From positions 62,001-126,000 of the forward strand of contig NZ_CALSFU010000005.1 in NCBI RefSeq assembly GCF_943737005.1: DNA of 64,000 bases, in the 5' to 3' direction. Shown in pieces: positions 37,285-45,489 of this stretch; position 1 is the stretch's first letter; each line of letters begins with the position of its first letter. The stretch comes from Achromobacter sp. Marseille-Q4962 (GTDB taxonomy: Bacteria; Pseudomonadota; Gammaproteobacteria; Burkholderiales; Burkholderiaceae_B). A program made the translations under genes and the position numbers. The notes under the pieces are model-generated. The model made no database searches. It saw only the letters and a list, made by a program, of their open reading frames with translations, and was not told the DNA's origin.

Positions 37285-38490
37285 ATGACCGTGCATGCCT
37301 ACATCTGCGACGCGATTCGCACCCCCTTCGGCCGCTACGGCGGCGCGCTGGCTTCCGTCCGCCCCGACGATCTGCTGGCCGTAACGATCAAGGCCCTCGC
37401 CACGCGCAATCCCGGCGTGCGCTGGGAAGAGCTCGACGACGCCATCATGGGCTGCGCCAACCAGGCCGGCGAAGACAACCGCAACGTGGCCCGCATGGCG
37501 ACGCTGCTGGCCGGCCTGCCGGTGGAAGTGCCGGGCGCCACGGTCAACCGCCTGTGCGGTTCGGGCCTGGACGCCATCGGCACGGCCGCCCGCGCCATCC
37601 GCGCCGGCGAGGCGGGCCTCATGCTGGCCGGCGGCGTCGAAAGCATGAGCCGCGCGCCGTTCGTCATGGGCAAGGCGGAAAGCGCCTACTCGCGCAGCGC
37701 CGCCATCTACGACACCACGATCGGCTGGCGCTTCATCAACAAGCTCATGAAGGCCCAGTACGGCGTGGACTCCATGCCCGAAACGGCCGAGAACGTGGCC
37801 GACGACTTCCACATCAACCGCGAAGACCAGGACAAGTTCGCGCTGGCCAGCCAGCAGAAGACCGCGCGCGCGCAGAAAGAAGGCTATTTCGACGCCGAGA
37901 TCGTGCCGGTGTCCATTGCCCAGAAAAAGGGCGACCCCATCGTCGTGTCCAAGGACGAGCATCCGCGCGAAACCAGCCTCGAAGCGCTGGCCAGGCTGAA
38001 GGGCGTGGTGCGCGAAGGCGGCACGGTTACGGCCGGCAACGCCTCGGGCGTGAACGACGGCGCGGCCGCGCTGCTGCTGGCCGGCGAGAAGGCCGCCGCC
38101 AGCCACGGCCTCACGCCGCGCGCCCGCGTGGTCGGCATGGCCACGGCCGGCGTCGCGCCGCGCATCATGGGCATCGGTCCGGCGCCCGCCACGCGCAAGG
38201 TGCTGGCCCAGACCGGCCTGACGCTGGACCAGATGGACGTCATCGAACTGAACGAGGCCTTCGCGGCCCAGGGCCTGGCGGTGCTGCGCCAGCTCGGCAT
38301 CGCCGACGACGATCCCCGCGTCAACCCCAACGGCGGCGCGATCGCGCTGGGCCACCCTCTGGGCGCGAGCGGCGCCCGCCTGGCCACCACGGCCATCAAC
38401 CAGCTTCACCGCAGCGGCGGCCGCTATGCGCTGTGCACCATGTGCATCGGGGTGGGGCAGGGTATCGCGCTGGTCCTCGAGCGGGTCTGA
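37285..38490 (+). CDS. pcaF: 3-oxoadipyl-CoA/acetyl-CoA thiolase
   Basis: A 401-residue type II thiolase. The nucleophile is C91 (NRLCGSGLD), with H357 (GGAIALGHPLG) and C387 (CTMCIGVGQG) completing the triad. The N-terminus AYICDAIRTPFGRYGGAL and the 401-residue length are those of 3-oxoadipyl-CoA thiolases (PcaF/PaaJ), which end the beta-ketoadipate and phenylacetate pathways with succinyl-CoA plus acetyl-CoA. No other pca or paa gene is near, so a general acetyl-CoA acetyltransferase role cannot be excluded. Two hairpins follow at 38513-38585. Confidence 0.88.
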   Translation: MTVHAYICDAIRTPFGRYGGALASVRPDDLLAVTIKALATRNPGVRWEELDDAIMGCANQAGEDNRNVARMATLLAGLPVEVPGATVNRLCGSGLDAIGTAARAIRAGEAGLMLAGGVESMSRAPFVMGKAESAYSRSAAIYDTTIGWRFINKLMKAQYGVDSMPETAENVADDFHINREDQDKFALASQQKTARAQKEGYFDAEIVPVSIAQKKGDPIVVSKDEHPRETSLEALARLKGVVREGGTVTAGNASGVNDGAAALLLAGEKAAASHGLTPRARVVGMATAGVAPRIMGIGPAPATRKVLAQTGLTLDQMDVIELNEAFAAQGLAVLRQLGIADDDPRVNPNGGAIALGHPLGASGARLATTAINQLHRSGGRYALCTMCIGVGQGIALVLERV

Positions 38491-38512
38491 GCGCCTTGGG
38501 GTGTTTCCGGGC

Positions 38513-38550
38513 GTTCATGGCGCGCCCGGCCTGTCAGGCGCGCCATGAAC
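38513..38550. repeat. 14-bp perfect inverted repeat without T-run
   Basis: GTTCATGGCGCGCC (38513-38526) and its exact complement (38537-38550) flank a 10-base loop. It starts 23 bases after the thiolase stop and ends 3 bases before the terminator hairpin at 38554. Confidence 0.85.
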
Positions 38551-38553
38551 GTC

Positions 38554-38585
38554 AAGAAAAAGAGCCCGTCAGGGCTCTTTTTCTT
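38554..38585. terminator. Bidirectional intrinsic terminator
   Basis: A 14-bp perfect stem (AAGAAAAAGAGCCC, 38554-38567, with 38572-38585), loop GTCA, with A-run and T-run on its two sides. It serves the thiolase gene (+) and the convergent DUF192 gene (-). Confidence 0.95.
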
Positions 38586-38620
38586 GGGCGGCGGCCGCTC
38601 TCCGGTGAAAAAGGCCCTGT

Positions 38621-39124
38621 TCAGGGCAGGCCGTCGATTTTCCGGCCCGCCGACACGCCATGCTCGGCGAACCAGCCCTGAGCCATTTCGAGCGCGTAGC
38701 GCACGGGTTTCTTGGCGCAGTGGCCGTCGTCGGTCTGGGGCGCCATGTCGTTGATGTTGACGATGGTGCCGTCATCGGCGATGAAGGCGATGGACAGCGG
38801 CACCAGCGTGTTGCGCATCCAGAAGCACTGCACGTCGGGGTTCTCGAAGACGAACAGCATGCCTTCGTTGCCCGGCAGTTCGCGTCGGAACATCAGCCCC
38901 GCGCGCCGGGTCGATTCCGTGTCGGCCACTTCTGCGTGGATAATATGGATTCCTGCCGAGAGCTGGACCACGGGCAGGCGCGGCTGCGGGCCATCGGCCG
39001 GTTGCGCGTGGGCAGGCGCGGCGATGGCCAGCGCAAGGGCGGCCAGCGCCGCCTTTGCCGCTCTCGGGACCGCCATGGCGGATTGCATGCGGCGGATCGG
39101 AAACAGGACGGCGTTTTTCAGCAT
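38621..39124 (-). CDS. DUF192 secreted protein
   Basis: A 167-residue DUF192 protein. From the ATG at 39124 the N-terminus has a long basic region then a hydrophobic signal ending PAHAQ (about residue 41). Starts at 39088 or 39076 would give shorter signal peptides, and none has a good ribosome site, so the start is uncertain. The mature domain shows the family pattern: TRRAGLMFRRELPGNEGMLFVF, QCFWMRNTLVPLSIAFI, DGTIVNINDMAP and YALEMAQGWFAEHGV. The function of DUF192 is unknown. It converges on the thiolase gene. Confidence 0.85.
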   Translation of the reverse strand: MLKNAVLFPIRRMQSAMAVPRAAKAALAALALAIAAPAHAQPADGPQPRLPVVQLSAGIHIIHAEVADTESTRRAGLMFRRELPGNEGMLFVFENPDVQCFWMRNTLVPLSIAFIADDGTIVNINDMAPQTDDGHCAKKPVRYALEMAQGWFAEHGVSAGRKIDGLP

Positions 39125-39251
39125 GAGGCGATGCGGTAGTAAAAATGAGGAACTGCGTGGCAGCGAGGGCATGCGGGCGCGGGCGCGCCGGCATGTCTGG
39201 AGCCGTGCGTTGCGCGGCGGCATCCGCGATGACATCCACGGTTGCGTCCGC

Positions 39252-39288
39252 GCAAAAACAACGGGGCGGGGCTCGAAAGCCCCGCCCC
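39252..39288 (-). terminator. Intrinsic terminator after cold-shock gene
   Basis: An 11-bp stem (GGGGCGGGGCT, 39263-39273, with 39278-39288), loop CGAA, then GTTGTTTTTGC on the minus strand. It lies 39 bases past the cold-shock gene stop. The rest of the 39125-39326 gap shows nothing else. Confidence 0.88.
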
Positions 39289-39326
39289 GGATTATGGCGC
39301 AACAAGCCTGCCGCGCCATAGGGCGC

Positions 39327-39572
39327 TCAGGCCGCAGTGATATTCAGCGCCTGTTTGCCTTTGGGCCCCTGGATGATTTCGAAGGCGACTTTCTGGCCTT
39401 CCTTCAGGGTTTTGAAACCATTCATCTGGATGGACGAAAAGTGGGCGAAGAGATCTTCACCGCCGTCGTCGGGCGTGATGAAGCCGAACCCCTTTGCATC
39501 GTTGAACCATTTGACGGTGCCCGTCGATTTGGGATTGTCCCCTTGGACGGCGGTTGCGGTCGTATCAGACAT
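39327..39572 (-). CDS. Cold-shock-domain protein (CspA family)
   Basis: An 81-residue nucleic-acid-binding OB-fold protein. RNP1 is KGFGFIT and RNP2 is DLFAHFS. A 16-residue Ser/Thr/Asp-rich N-terminal extension precedes the typical [14 protein letters not shown] start. It is divergent from clpS, the place where cspD lies in many proteobacteria, so CspD is possible. It binds single-stranded RNA or DNA. It ends at the terminator 39252-39288. The 227-bp gap to clpS holds both promoters. Confidence 0.93.
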   Translation of the reverse strand: MSDTTATAVQGDNPKSTGTVKWFNDAKGFGFITPDDGGEDLFAHFSSIQMNGFKTLKEGQKVAFEIIQGPKGKQALNITAA

Positions 39573-39799
39573 GCGGACTGCCTCACTGAATCGTATGTTT
39601 GACAGAAGGGCATTGCGGTCTAGACCCCTGTCCCCCCTCCGGTTTTCTGGCAGATTTTTCCTGTAGAAAACCCCCCAGAATGCGTGGATAATGCGCCGCT
39701 TTTCTTTGTCGCGTCAAGTATGGAAACTACGCATTTCTACGTGTAATTCTTGGTAAGTTGCCAGCAGATCGTTCCCCGTTTAAATAGAATACGCGCGCT

Positions 39800-40114
39800 A
39801 TGAGTTCTACCTTGGATACCCAGCACGATTTGGCCGTCGAAAAGGCGCCGGCGAAAGTTGCGCCGCCGCCGATGTACCAGGTCGTGCTGTTGAACGATGA
39901 TTACACGCCGATGGAATTCGTGGTGAAAGTCCTGCAGAAGTTCTTCAACAAGAATCACGAAGAAGCCACGCGCATCATGCTGCAGGTGCATCACGAAGGA
40001 CGCGGGGTGTGCGGGGTTTATCCGCGCGACGTCGCGGCCACGCGCATCGCCCAAGTGGGGCAATATGCCCGCGCGCGCCAGCATCCGCTGCAGTGCGTGA
40101 TGGAACCCGTGTAA
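39800..40114 (+). CDS. clpS: ATP-dependent Clp protease adaptor ClpS
   Basis: A 104-residue adaptor that delivers N-degron substrates to ClpAP. The core starts with [20 protein letters not shown] (about 23-42), which contains the N-end-rule pocket. [20 protein letters not shown] follows. A flexible 20-residue N-terminal tail precedes it. The partner clpA is not adjacent as usual but 7.6 kb downstream (47749), because an alpha-2-macroglobulin/pbpC pair lies between. Confidence 0.96.
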   Translation: MSSTLDTQHDLAVEKAPAKVAPPPMYQVVLLNDDYTPMEFVVKVLQKFFNKNHEEATRIMLQVHHEGRGVCGVYPRDVAATRIAQVGQYARARQHPLQCVMEPV

Positions 40115-40132
40115 GAGAAAACCAGAAACAAG

Positions 40133-40152
40133 CGCCGCCCCCGGGCGGCGTT
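40133..40152 (+). terminator. Weak terminator-like hairpin after clpS
   Basis: CGCCGCCC (40133-40140) pairs with GGGCGGCG (40143-40150), followed by TTGTCATTGT. The T-run is poor, so termination may be partial. The rest of the 161-bp gap to the next gene shows nothing certain. Confidence 0.5.
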
Positions 40153-40275
40153 GTCATTGTCGTACCGCGCCATGGCGGCGCCGGTGCGGTCCGGGCCTCG
40201 GCATGGCCGGACGCCAGCGGGTCGGCAGCTCCGCCGCAAAGGAGCGTCGTATCGAAGTAAGCGGGGAGAGTCGCC

Positions 40276-43200
40276 GTGAGTGGAAAGTTCAGCAAGACCT
40301 GGCTGGCGATCGCCGGCGCCATCGTGGTGGCGGGCGCCGTGGGCGTGGGCTGGTGGATGGGCAACCCGGGCCAGCCCGGCGCGGGCGCGAACCGCGCGCC
40401 GGCGGCCCCGGGCGCGGCGGCGACCGCGCCAGCCCAGCCCGCGCAGCCTCCGCTGCCCGCCAGCGCCGTCGTGGGCGAGGCCGACCCCTTCGCGGCGCTC
40501 AATTGCCAGCCGCGCCAATATAACGACGCGCTGGCGCTGGCGGTGACGTTCACCCAGCCGGTGGACGCCAAGGCCGACCTGGACAGCTTTCTGCAGGTGA
40601 CCGACACCGGCGCCGCCAGGCGCGACGAGGATGGCGCCGAGAGCGCCGCAGCGCCCGGCGACCAGCCCGCCTCGGTGCGGCCGGGCGACGCCGCGCCCAA
40701 GGGCAAGATCCTGAAGGGCAATTGGGTGGTGGGCGACAACCCCCGCATGGTGTATTTCCCCTATGTGCAGCCGCAGCGCGCCTACGCCATTTCCATCCGC
40801 GCCGGTCTGCCGGGCGCGGGCGGCAAGGCCAGCCTGGCCTCGGCCTCGAACTGCCAGGTCAGTACGCAGGCGATGCCGCCTTCGTTCTACTTCGCCAGCC
40901 GCGGCGTGGTGCTGCCGGCGGGCCAGAACGGCGGGCTGCCGGTGGCCACCGTCAACGTGCCCGAGGTGGACGTGCAGTTTCTGCGCGTCGCGCCCGAGCG
41001 CGTGCCCGAACTGTTCGACACAGTGCTGGGCGTGGGCCGCGGCGGCGCGGCGGCGGACGACGAAGACGAGGGAGAAGAGGAAGACGGCTGGCGCTACGCG
41101 GACAACCGCAGCCTGAAAGGTTCGGTCAGCAACTGGGACCTGGACCGGCTCAACACGCTGACCACCAGCGTCTACCAGGGCCGCTTCCTCACCGACGACA
41201 AGCCCAATCGCCGCCACGTGACGTTCCTGCCGGTGGAAGGCATCAAGGAGCTGCAGGAGCCCGGCATCTATATCGCAGTCATGAGCCAGCCCGGCCGGTT
41301 CCGCTACGAGTACCAGGTCACCTATTTCTACGTCAGCGACATCGGGCTGCATGCGCGCCGCTACGCCGACCGCATCGAAGCGTATTCGGTGTCGCTCAAG
41401 AGCGGCCAGGCCATTTCCGGCGCGCAGTTCGAGCTGGTGGACGGCGCCGGCAAGGCGCTGGCCAAGGCGGCGTCCGGCAAGGACGGCCACGTGCGCTTCG
41501 AGGGCAGCTTCGCCAATGCGCGCGTCATCCGCGCCTCGCGCGGCAAGGAAATGACGGTGCTCGCGCTGGGCGAACCGGCGCTGGACTTGTCCGAGTTCGA
41601 CATCGGCGGCCACGTCTCGCGTCCCAACAGCCTCTTCGTGTACGCGGGCCGCAACCTGTACCGCCCGGGCGAAACCTTCCAGGTGTCGGTGCTGCCGCGC
41701 GACCTCGACGGCCGCCCGCTCGCGCCTTCGCCGCTCACCGCCACCCTCAAGCGTCCCGACGGCCGCGTGGTGCAGACTTCGCTCTGGCATCCGGCCCAAG
41801 ACCTGCCGGGCTATGTGGAGCACGCCATCGAGCTGCCGCCGGACGCCCAGACCGGCTCCTGGCTGCTGGAGCTGCGGGTCGACCCGTCCGCCAGGAACGC
41901 CGACGCGTCCTGGAAGTTCCAGGTCGAGGAGTTCCTGCCCGAGCGCATGAAGCTGCTGCTCACTTCGACGCAGCCGGTGCTGGCGCCCGACGAGCCGCTC
42001 ACTGTGGATGTGCGGGGCGACTACCTGTACGGCGCGCCCGCGGCGGGCAACCGCCTGCTGTCGAGCTTCCAGGTCAAGCGCGAACGCCACGCGCTGCCGC
42101 AGCAATGGCCCGGATTCATTTTCGGCGACGTGGCCGACGACAGCCGCCGGCACTTCCAGGAGCTGCCCGAAACCGCGCTGGACGACCAGGGCGGCGCACA
42201 GCTCGAAATCGATCCGCAGACCTCGGGCACGCATTCGCCCATGAAGGTGCGCGTGTCGGCCAGCCTGCTGGAGTCGGGCGGACGGCCGGTGGTGCGCTCC
42301 ATCGAGCGCAGCGTGTGGCCGGCCGACAAGCTGATCGCCGTGCGCCCGCAGTTCGAGGGCGACGTGACGCGCGAAGGCGCGCCCGCCGTCTTCGAGGCCC
42401 TGCGTGTGGACGCCTCCGGCAAGATCGCGCCGCTGGCGCGGGCGCAGATGCGCCTGTTCCGCGAAGAGCGCCAGTATTACTGGCGCTTCGACGACCAGCG
42501 GGGCTGGAACAGCGGCTACACCGAGACTGAAGAGCTGGTCGATTCGCGCGAAATCGCGCTCGAGGACCGCACCCAGTTCACCGTGGCCGTGAAGTGGGGC
42601 CGCTACCGCCTGGAGCTGGCCGACCCGGAAACCGGCCAGACGCTGCGCTACCGCTTCTACGCCGGCTGGAACGCGCAGGACGCCGACGCCATGGGCAACC
42701 GCCCCGACCGCGTGCAGATGAAGCTGGAAGGCGTGCCGGCCAGGCCCGGCGATACGGTCAAGCTCACGCTCACGCCGCCGCACGACGGCCAGGCGCTCGT
42801 CACGGTGGAAGGCGACCGCATGCTGTGGTCCAGCTGGGTGGCCGTCAAGGCGACGGGCACCGAGGTCGAGATTCCGGTGGACCAGAGCTGGAAGCGCCAC
42901 GACCTGTACATTGCCGCCGCGGTGTTCCGCCCCGGCAGCGAGGGCGACCGCGTGACGCCGGCGCGCGCGCTGGGCCTGACCTATCTGCCCATCGCCAGCG
43001 CCGACCGCAAGCTCGGCGTGCAGATATCGGCGCCGTCCAAGACCGAGCCCGAGCGCAAGGCCACGGTGCGCGTCAAGGTCGACGGCGCGCAGGGCAAGCG
43101 GGCCACGGTGACGCTGTCGGCCGTGGACGTGGGCATTCTCAACATCAACCAGTACGCCACGCCCGATCCGCTGGACTATTTCTTCGGCAAACACCGCTAC

Positions 43201-45489
43201 GCGCCCGAGCTGCTGGACATGTACGGCAAGCTCATCGAGAAAATGGACGGCACGCAGGGCAAGCTGAAATGGGGCGGCGACGCCGCCATGCGCGGCGACA
43301 GCAAAAGCCTGCCCAAGAAGGTGAAGCTGGTGGACCTGTTCTCCGGCCCGGTGGCGCTCAACGACCGGGGCGAGGCCGACATCGCGCTGGACCTGCCGGA
43401 TTTCAACGGCACGCTGCGGCTGATGGCCGTGGCTTTCACGCCCGAGAACTACGGCAGCGCCGACGCCGAGATGGTGGTGGCCGCGCCCATCGTGGCAGAG
43501 CTGAACACGCCTCGCTTCATTACGCCGGGAGACCAGGCCGCCATCGCGCTGGACGTTACCAACCTGAGCGGCGCCGCGCAGAAGGTGACGGTCAAACTGG
43601 AGGCCCTGGATCCGCTGGCCATCCCGGATGGCACGCGCACGCTGACGCTGCAGGACAAGCAGCGCGCCACGCTGCGCTTCAATGCCGCCGCCACCGGCTC
43701 CTACGGCCTGGGCCTGATGCGTCTGACCGTGGACGGGCAGGGCGGCCCCGAGCCGGTGCGCATCGTGCGCGAGTCCGTGCTGCAGGTGCAGCCGGCGCAC
43801 GCGCCCGAGCGTCAGGTGCGGCGCCTGCGGCTGAATCCGGGCGAGACGCAGCCGGCGCAGGCAGCGTGGGTGTCGTCCTATTACCCGGACTCCGCCACCG
43901 TCAGCCTCACGCTGTCCAACCGGCCGCCCTTCAACGTGAACCGGCTGGTCGAGGATCTGCTGAACTATCCCTACGGCTGCACCGAGCAGACCATCAGCGC
44001 CACGCTGCCCTGGGTGCTGATCGATGAAGGCGCCGCCCGGCAATTCGGCCTCAAGCCGCGCACCCAGGCCCAGCGCGAGGCCAAGGTGGCCGGCGCCCTG
44101 GGCCGCCTGGCCGGCATGCGCAACGCCGCCGGCGCTTACAGCCTGTGGGGAGACTATTCCTCGCGCGACGTGTGGCTGACGGCCTACGCCGTGGGTTTCA
44201 TGCAGGACGCCCGCGACAACGGCTTCGCCGTGCCCGACGCTTCCCTGGACCGTTCGCGCGCCTGGCTGCTGGAGCAGCTCCAGCAGGGCGCGGGCAGTTT
44301 CGGCGCCTGGTCGCCCAATCTGCGGCGCAACCTGGAGTCCGGCCGCTACGACAGCGGTGACGCCAACATCCTGCGCGAAGACCATCGCCGCTTTGCCGGC
44401 CTGGCGGCCGCCGCGCTGGCGCTGGCGCGCGACGGCAAGGCGCCGCTGTCCACCGTGCGCCAGCTGTTCGACAGCTACCAGGAGCGCGCGCGCTCGCCGC
44501 TGCCGCTGGTGCAGCTCGCCGCCGCCTTCAAGCTCATGGGCGATGAGGGCCGCATGAAGACGGCGCTGGAGCAAGCCATGTCGCGCGACTACGGCATCAG
44601 CCGCCGCGGCGCCGGCGCCTACTACTACGACGAGTGGCTGGGCGACTACGGCTCGGCGGTGCGCGACGATGCGCTGTCGTACGCTCTCATGGCCCGCCAC
44701 GATCTGCGCCACGAACGCCGCGAGAACCTGCTCGGCCAGCTCGCGTCGCGCCTGGGCAACCGTTCCTATCTCTCCACGCAGGAGCAGATGGCGCTGCTGC
44801 TGGCCGCGCGCGCGGCGGGCGGCGATAGCGGCACGCCGTGGGAGGCCGCGCTTACCGTCAACGGCGCGCGCAAGCCGCTGGCCGGCGGCAAGGGCGACCT
44901 GTCCGTCTCGCTGTCGGCGGCCGACCTGGGCTCGGTCCAGCTCGCCAACACCGGCTCGCAGTCGCTTTTCGTGGAGTACGACATCCAGGGCAGCCCCACC
45001 GCCGCGCCCGCGCCGCGCAACAGCGTCATCCAGCTCAAGCGCGGCTGGTACCGGCCGGACGGCCGTCCGTGGGACGGCGGCGTCCTGCAGACCGGCGACA
45101 TGCTGGTGGTGTGGGTCCAGGCCACCGCCAACCAGTACATTCCCGACGGGCTGCTGGTGGACCGCGTGCCGGCGGGCTTCGAGGTGGAGAACCTGAATCT
45201 CTCGCAAAGCCCCGAGATGCAGGACTGGACCATTGGCGGGCGCCGCGTGGCCGACGCCATGGCCGATCCCAACATCCGTCACCGCGAATTCCGGGACGAC
45301 CGCTACGTGGCCGCCGTGTCCCTGGGCCGCGGCAAGGTGGACGTGTTCTATCTGGTGCGCGTGGTGACGCCGGGCCGCTACGCCGTACCGTCCACCGTGG
45401 CCGAGGATATGTATCGGCCCGAATTGCGCGGCGTGGGCGAGCAATGGAGCACCGTGGAAATCCGCGATCGCGGCGCCAGGCGTCCTTGA
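40276..45489 (+). CDS. Bacterial alpha-2-macroglobulin (YfhM type)
   Basis: A 1737-residue periplasmic protease trap anchored by one N-terminal helix (about 9-27). MG domains fill most of the chain. The thioester motif CTEQ starts at C1235 (YPYGCTEQTIS) and is followed by the alpha-helical thioester domain (about 1235-1540) and a receptor-like C-terminus. The start is GTG with GGGGAG upstream. The E. coli counterpart is a lipoprotein. Here no lipobox cysteine is present near the N-terminus, so it would be an inner-membrane signal-anchor protein. Its stop overlaps the TTG start of pbpC, the usual partner that repairs peptidoglycan after attack. Confidence 0.95.
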   Translation: MSGKFSKTWLAIAGAIVVAGAVGVGWWMGNPGQPGAGANRAPAAPGAAATAPAQPAQPPLPASAVVGEADPFAALNCQPRQYNDALALAVTFTQPVDAKADLDSFLQVTDTGAARRDEDGAESAAAPGDQPASVRPGDAAPKGKILKGNWVVGDNPRMVYFPYVQPQRAYAISIRAGLPGAGGKASLASASNCQVSTQAMPPSFYFASRGVVLPAGQNGGLPVATVNVPEVDVQFLRVAPERVPELFDTVLGVGRGGAAADDEDEGEEEDGWRYADNRSLKGSVSNWDLDRLNTLTTSVYQGRFLTDDKPNRRHVTFLPVEGIKELQEPGIYIAVMSQPGRFRYEYQVTYFYVSDIGLHARRYADRIEAYSVSLKSGQAISGAQFELVDGAGKALAKAASGKDGHVRFEGSFANARVIRASRGKEMTVLALGEPALDLSEFDIGGHVSRPNSLFVYAGRNLYRPGETFQVSVLPRDLDGRPLAPSPLTATLKRPDGRVVQTSLWHPAQDLPGYVEHAIELPPDAQTGSWLLELRVDPSARNADASWKFQVEEFLPERMKLLLTSTQPVLAPDEPLTVDVRGDYLYGAPAAGNRLLSSFQVKRERHALPQQWPGFIFGDVADDSRRHFQELPETALDDQGGAQLEIDPQTSGTHSPMKVRVSASLLESGGRPVVRSIERSVWPADKLIAVRPQFEGDVTREGAPAVFEALRVDASGKIAPLARAQMRLFREERQYYWRFDDQRGWNSGYTETEELVDSREIALEDRTQFTVAVKWGRYRLELADPETGQTLRYRFYAGWNAQDADAMGNRPDRVQMKLEGVPARPGDTVKLTLTPPHDGQALVTVEGDRMLWSSWVAVKATGTEVEIPVDQSWKRHDLYIAAAVFRPGSEGDRVTPARALGLTYLPIASADRKLGVQISAPSKTEPERKATVRVKVDGAQGKRATVTLSAVDVGILNINQYATPDPLDYFFGKHRYAPELLDMYGKLIEKMDGTQGKLKWGGDAAMRGDSKSLPKKVKLVDLFSGPVALNDRGEADIALDLPDFNGTLRLMAVAFTPENYGSADAEMVVAAPIVAELNTPRFITPGDQAAIALDVTNLSGAAQKVTVKLEALDPLAIPDGTRTLTLQDKQRATLRFNAAATGSYGLGLMRLTVDGQGGPEPVRIVRESVLQVQPAHAPERQVRRLRLNPGETQPAQAAWVSSYYPDSATVSLTLSNRPPFNVNRLVEDLLNYPYGCTEQTISATLPWVLIDEGAARQFGLKPRTQAQREAKVAGALGRLAGMRNAAGAYSLWGDYSSRDVWLTAYAVGFMQDARDNGFAVPDASLDRSRAWLLEQLQQGAGSFGAWSPNLRRNLESGRYDSGDANILREDHRRFAGLAAAALALARDGKAPLSTVRQLFDSYQERARSPLPLVQLAAAFKLMGDEGRMKTALEQAMSRDYGISRRGAGAYYYDEWLGDYGSAVRDDALSYALMARHDLRHERRENLLGQLASRLGNRSYLSTQEQMALLLAARAAGGDSGTPWEAALTVNGARKPLAGGKGDLSVSLSAADLGSVQLANTGSQSLFVEYDIQGSPTAAPAPRNSVIQLKRGWYRPDGRPWDGGVLQTGDMLVVWVQATANQYIPDGLLVDRVPAGFEVENLNLSQSPEMQDWTIGGRRVADAMADPNIRHREFRDDRYVAAVSLGRGKVDVFYLVRVVTPGRYAVPSTVAEDMYRPELRGVGEQWSTVEIRDRGARRP

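Noticed and set aside
40018-45444. 1808-codon open frame on the minus strand
   Set aside because: It is antisense to the alpha-2-macroglobulin gene. Its translation is His/Arg/Gly/Gln-rich without domains, the usual shadow of GC-rich codon use.
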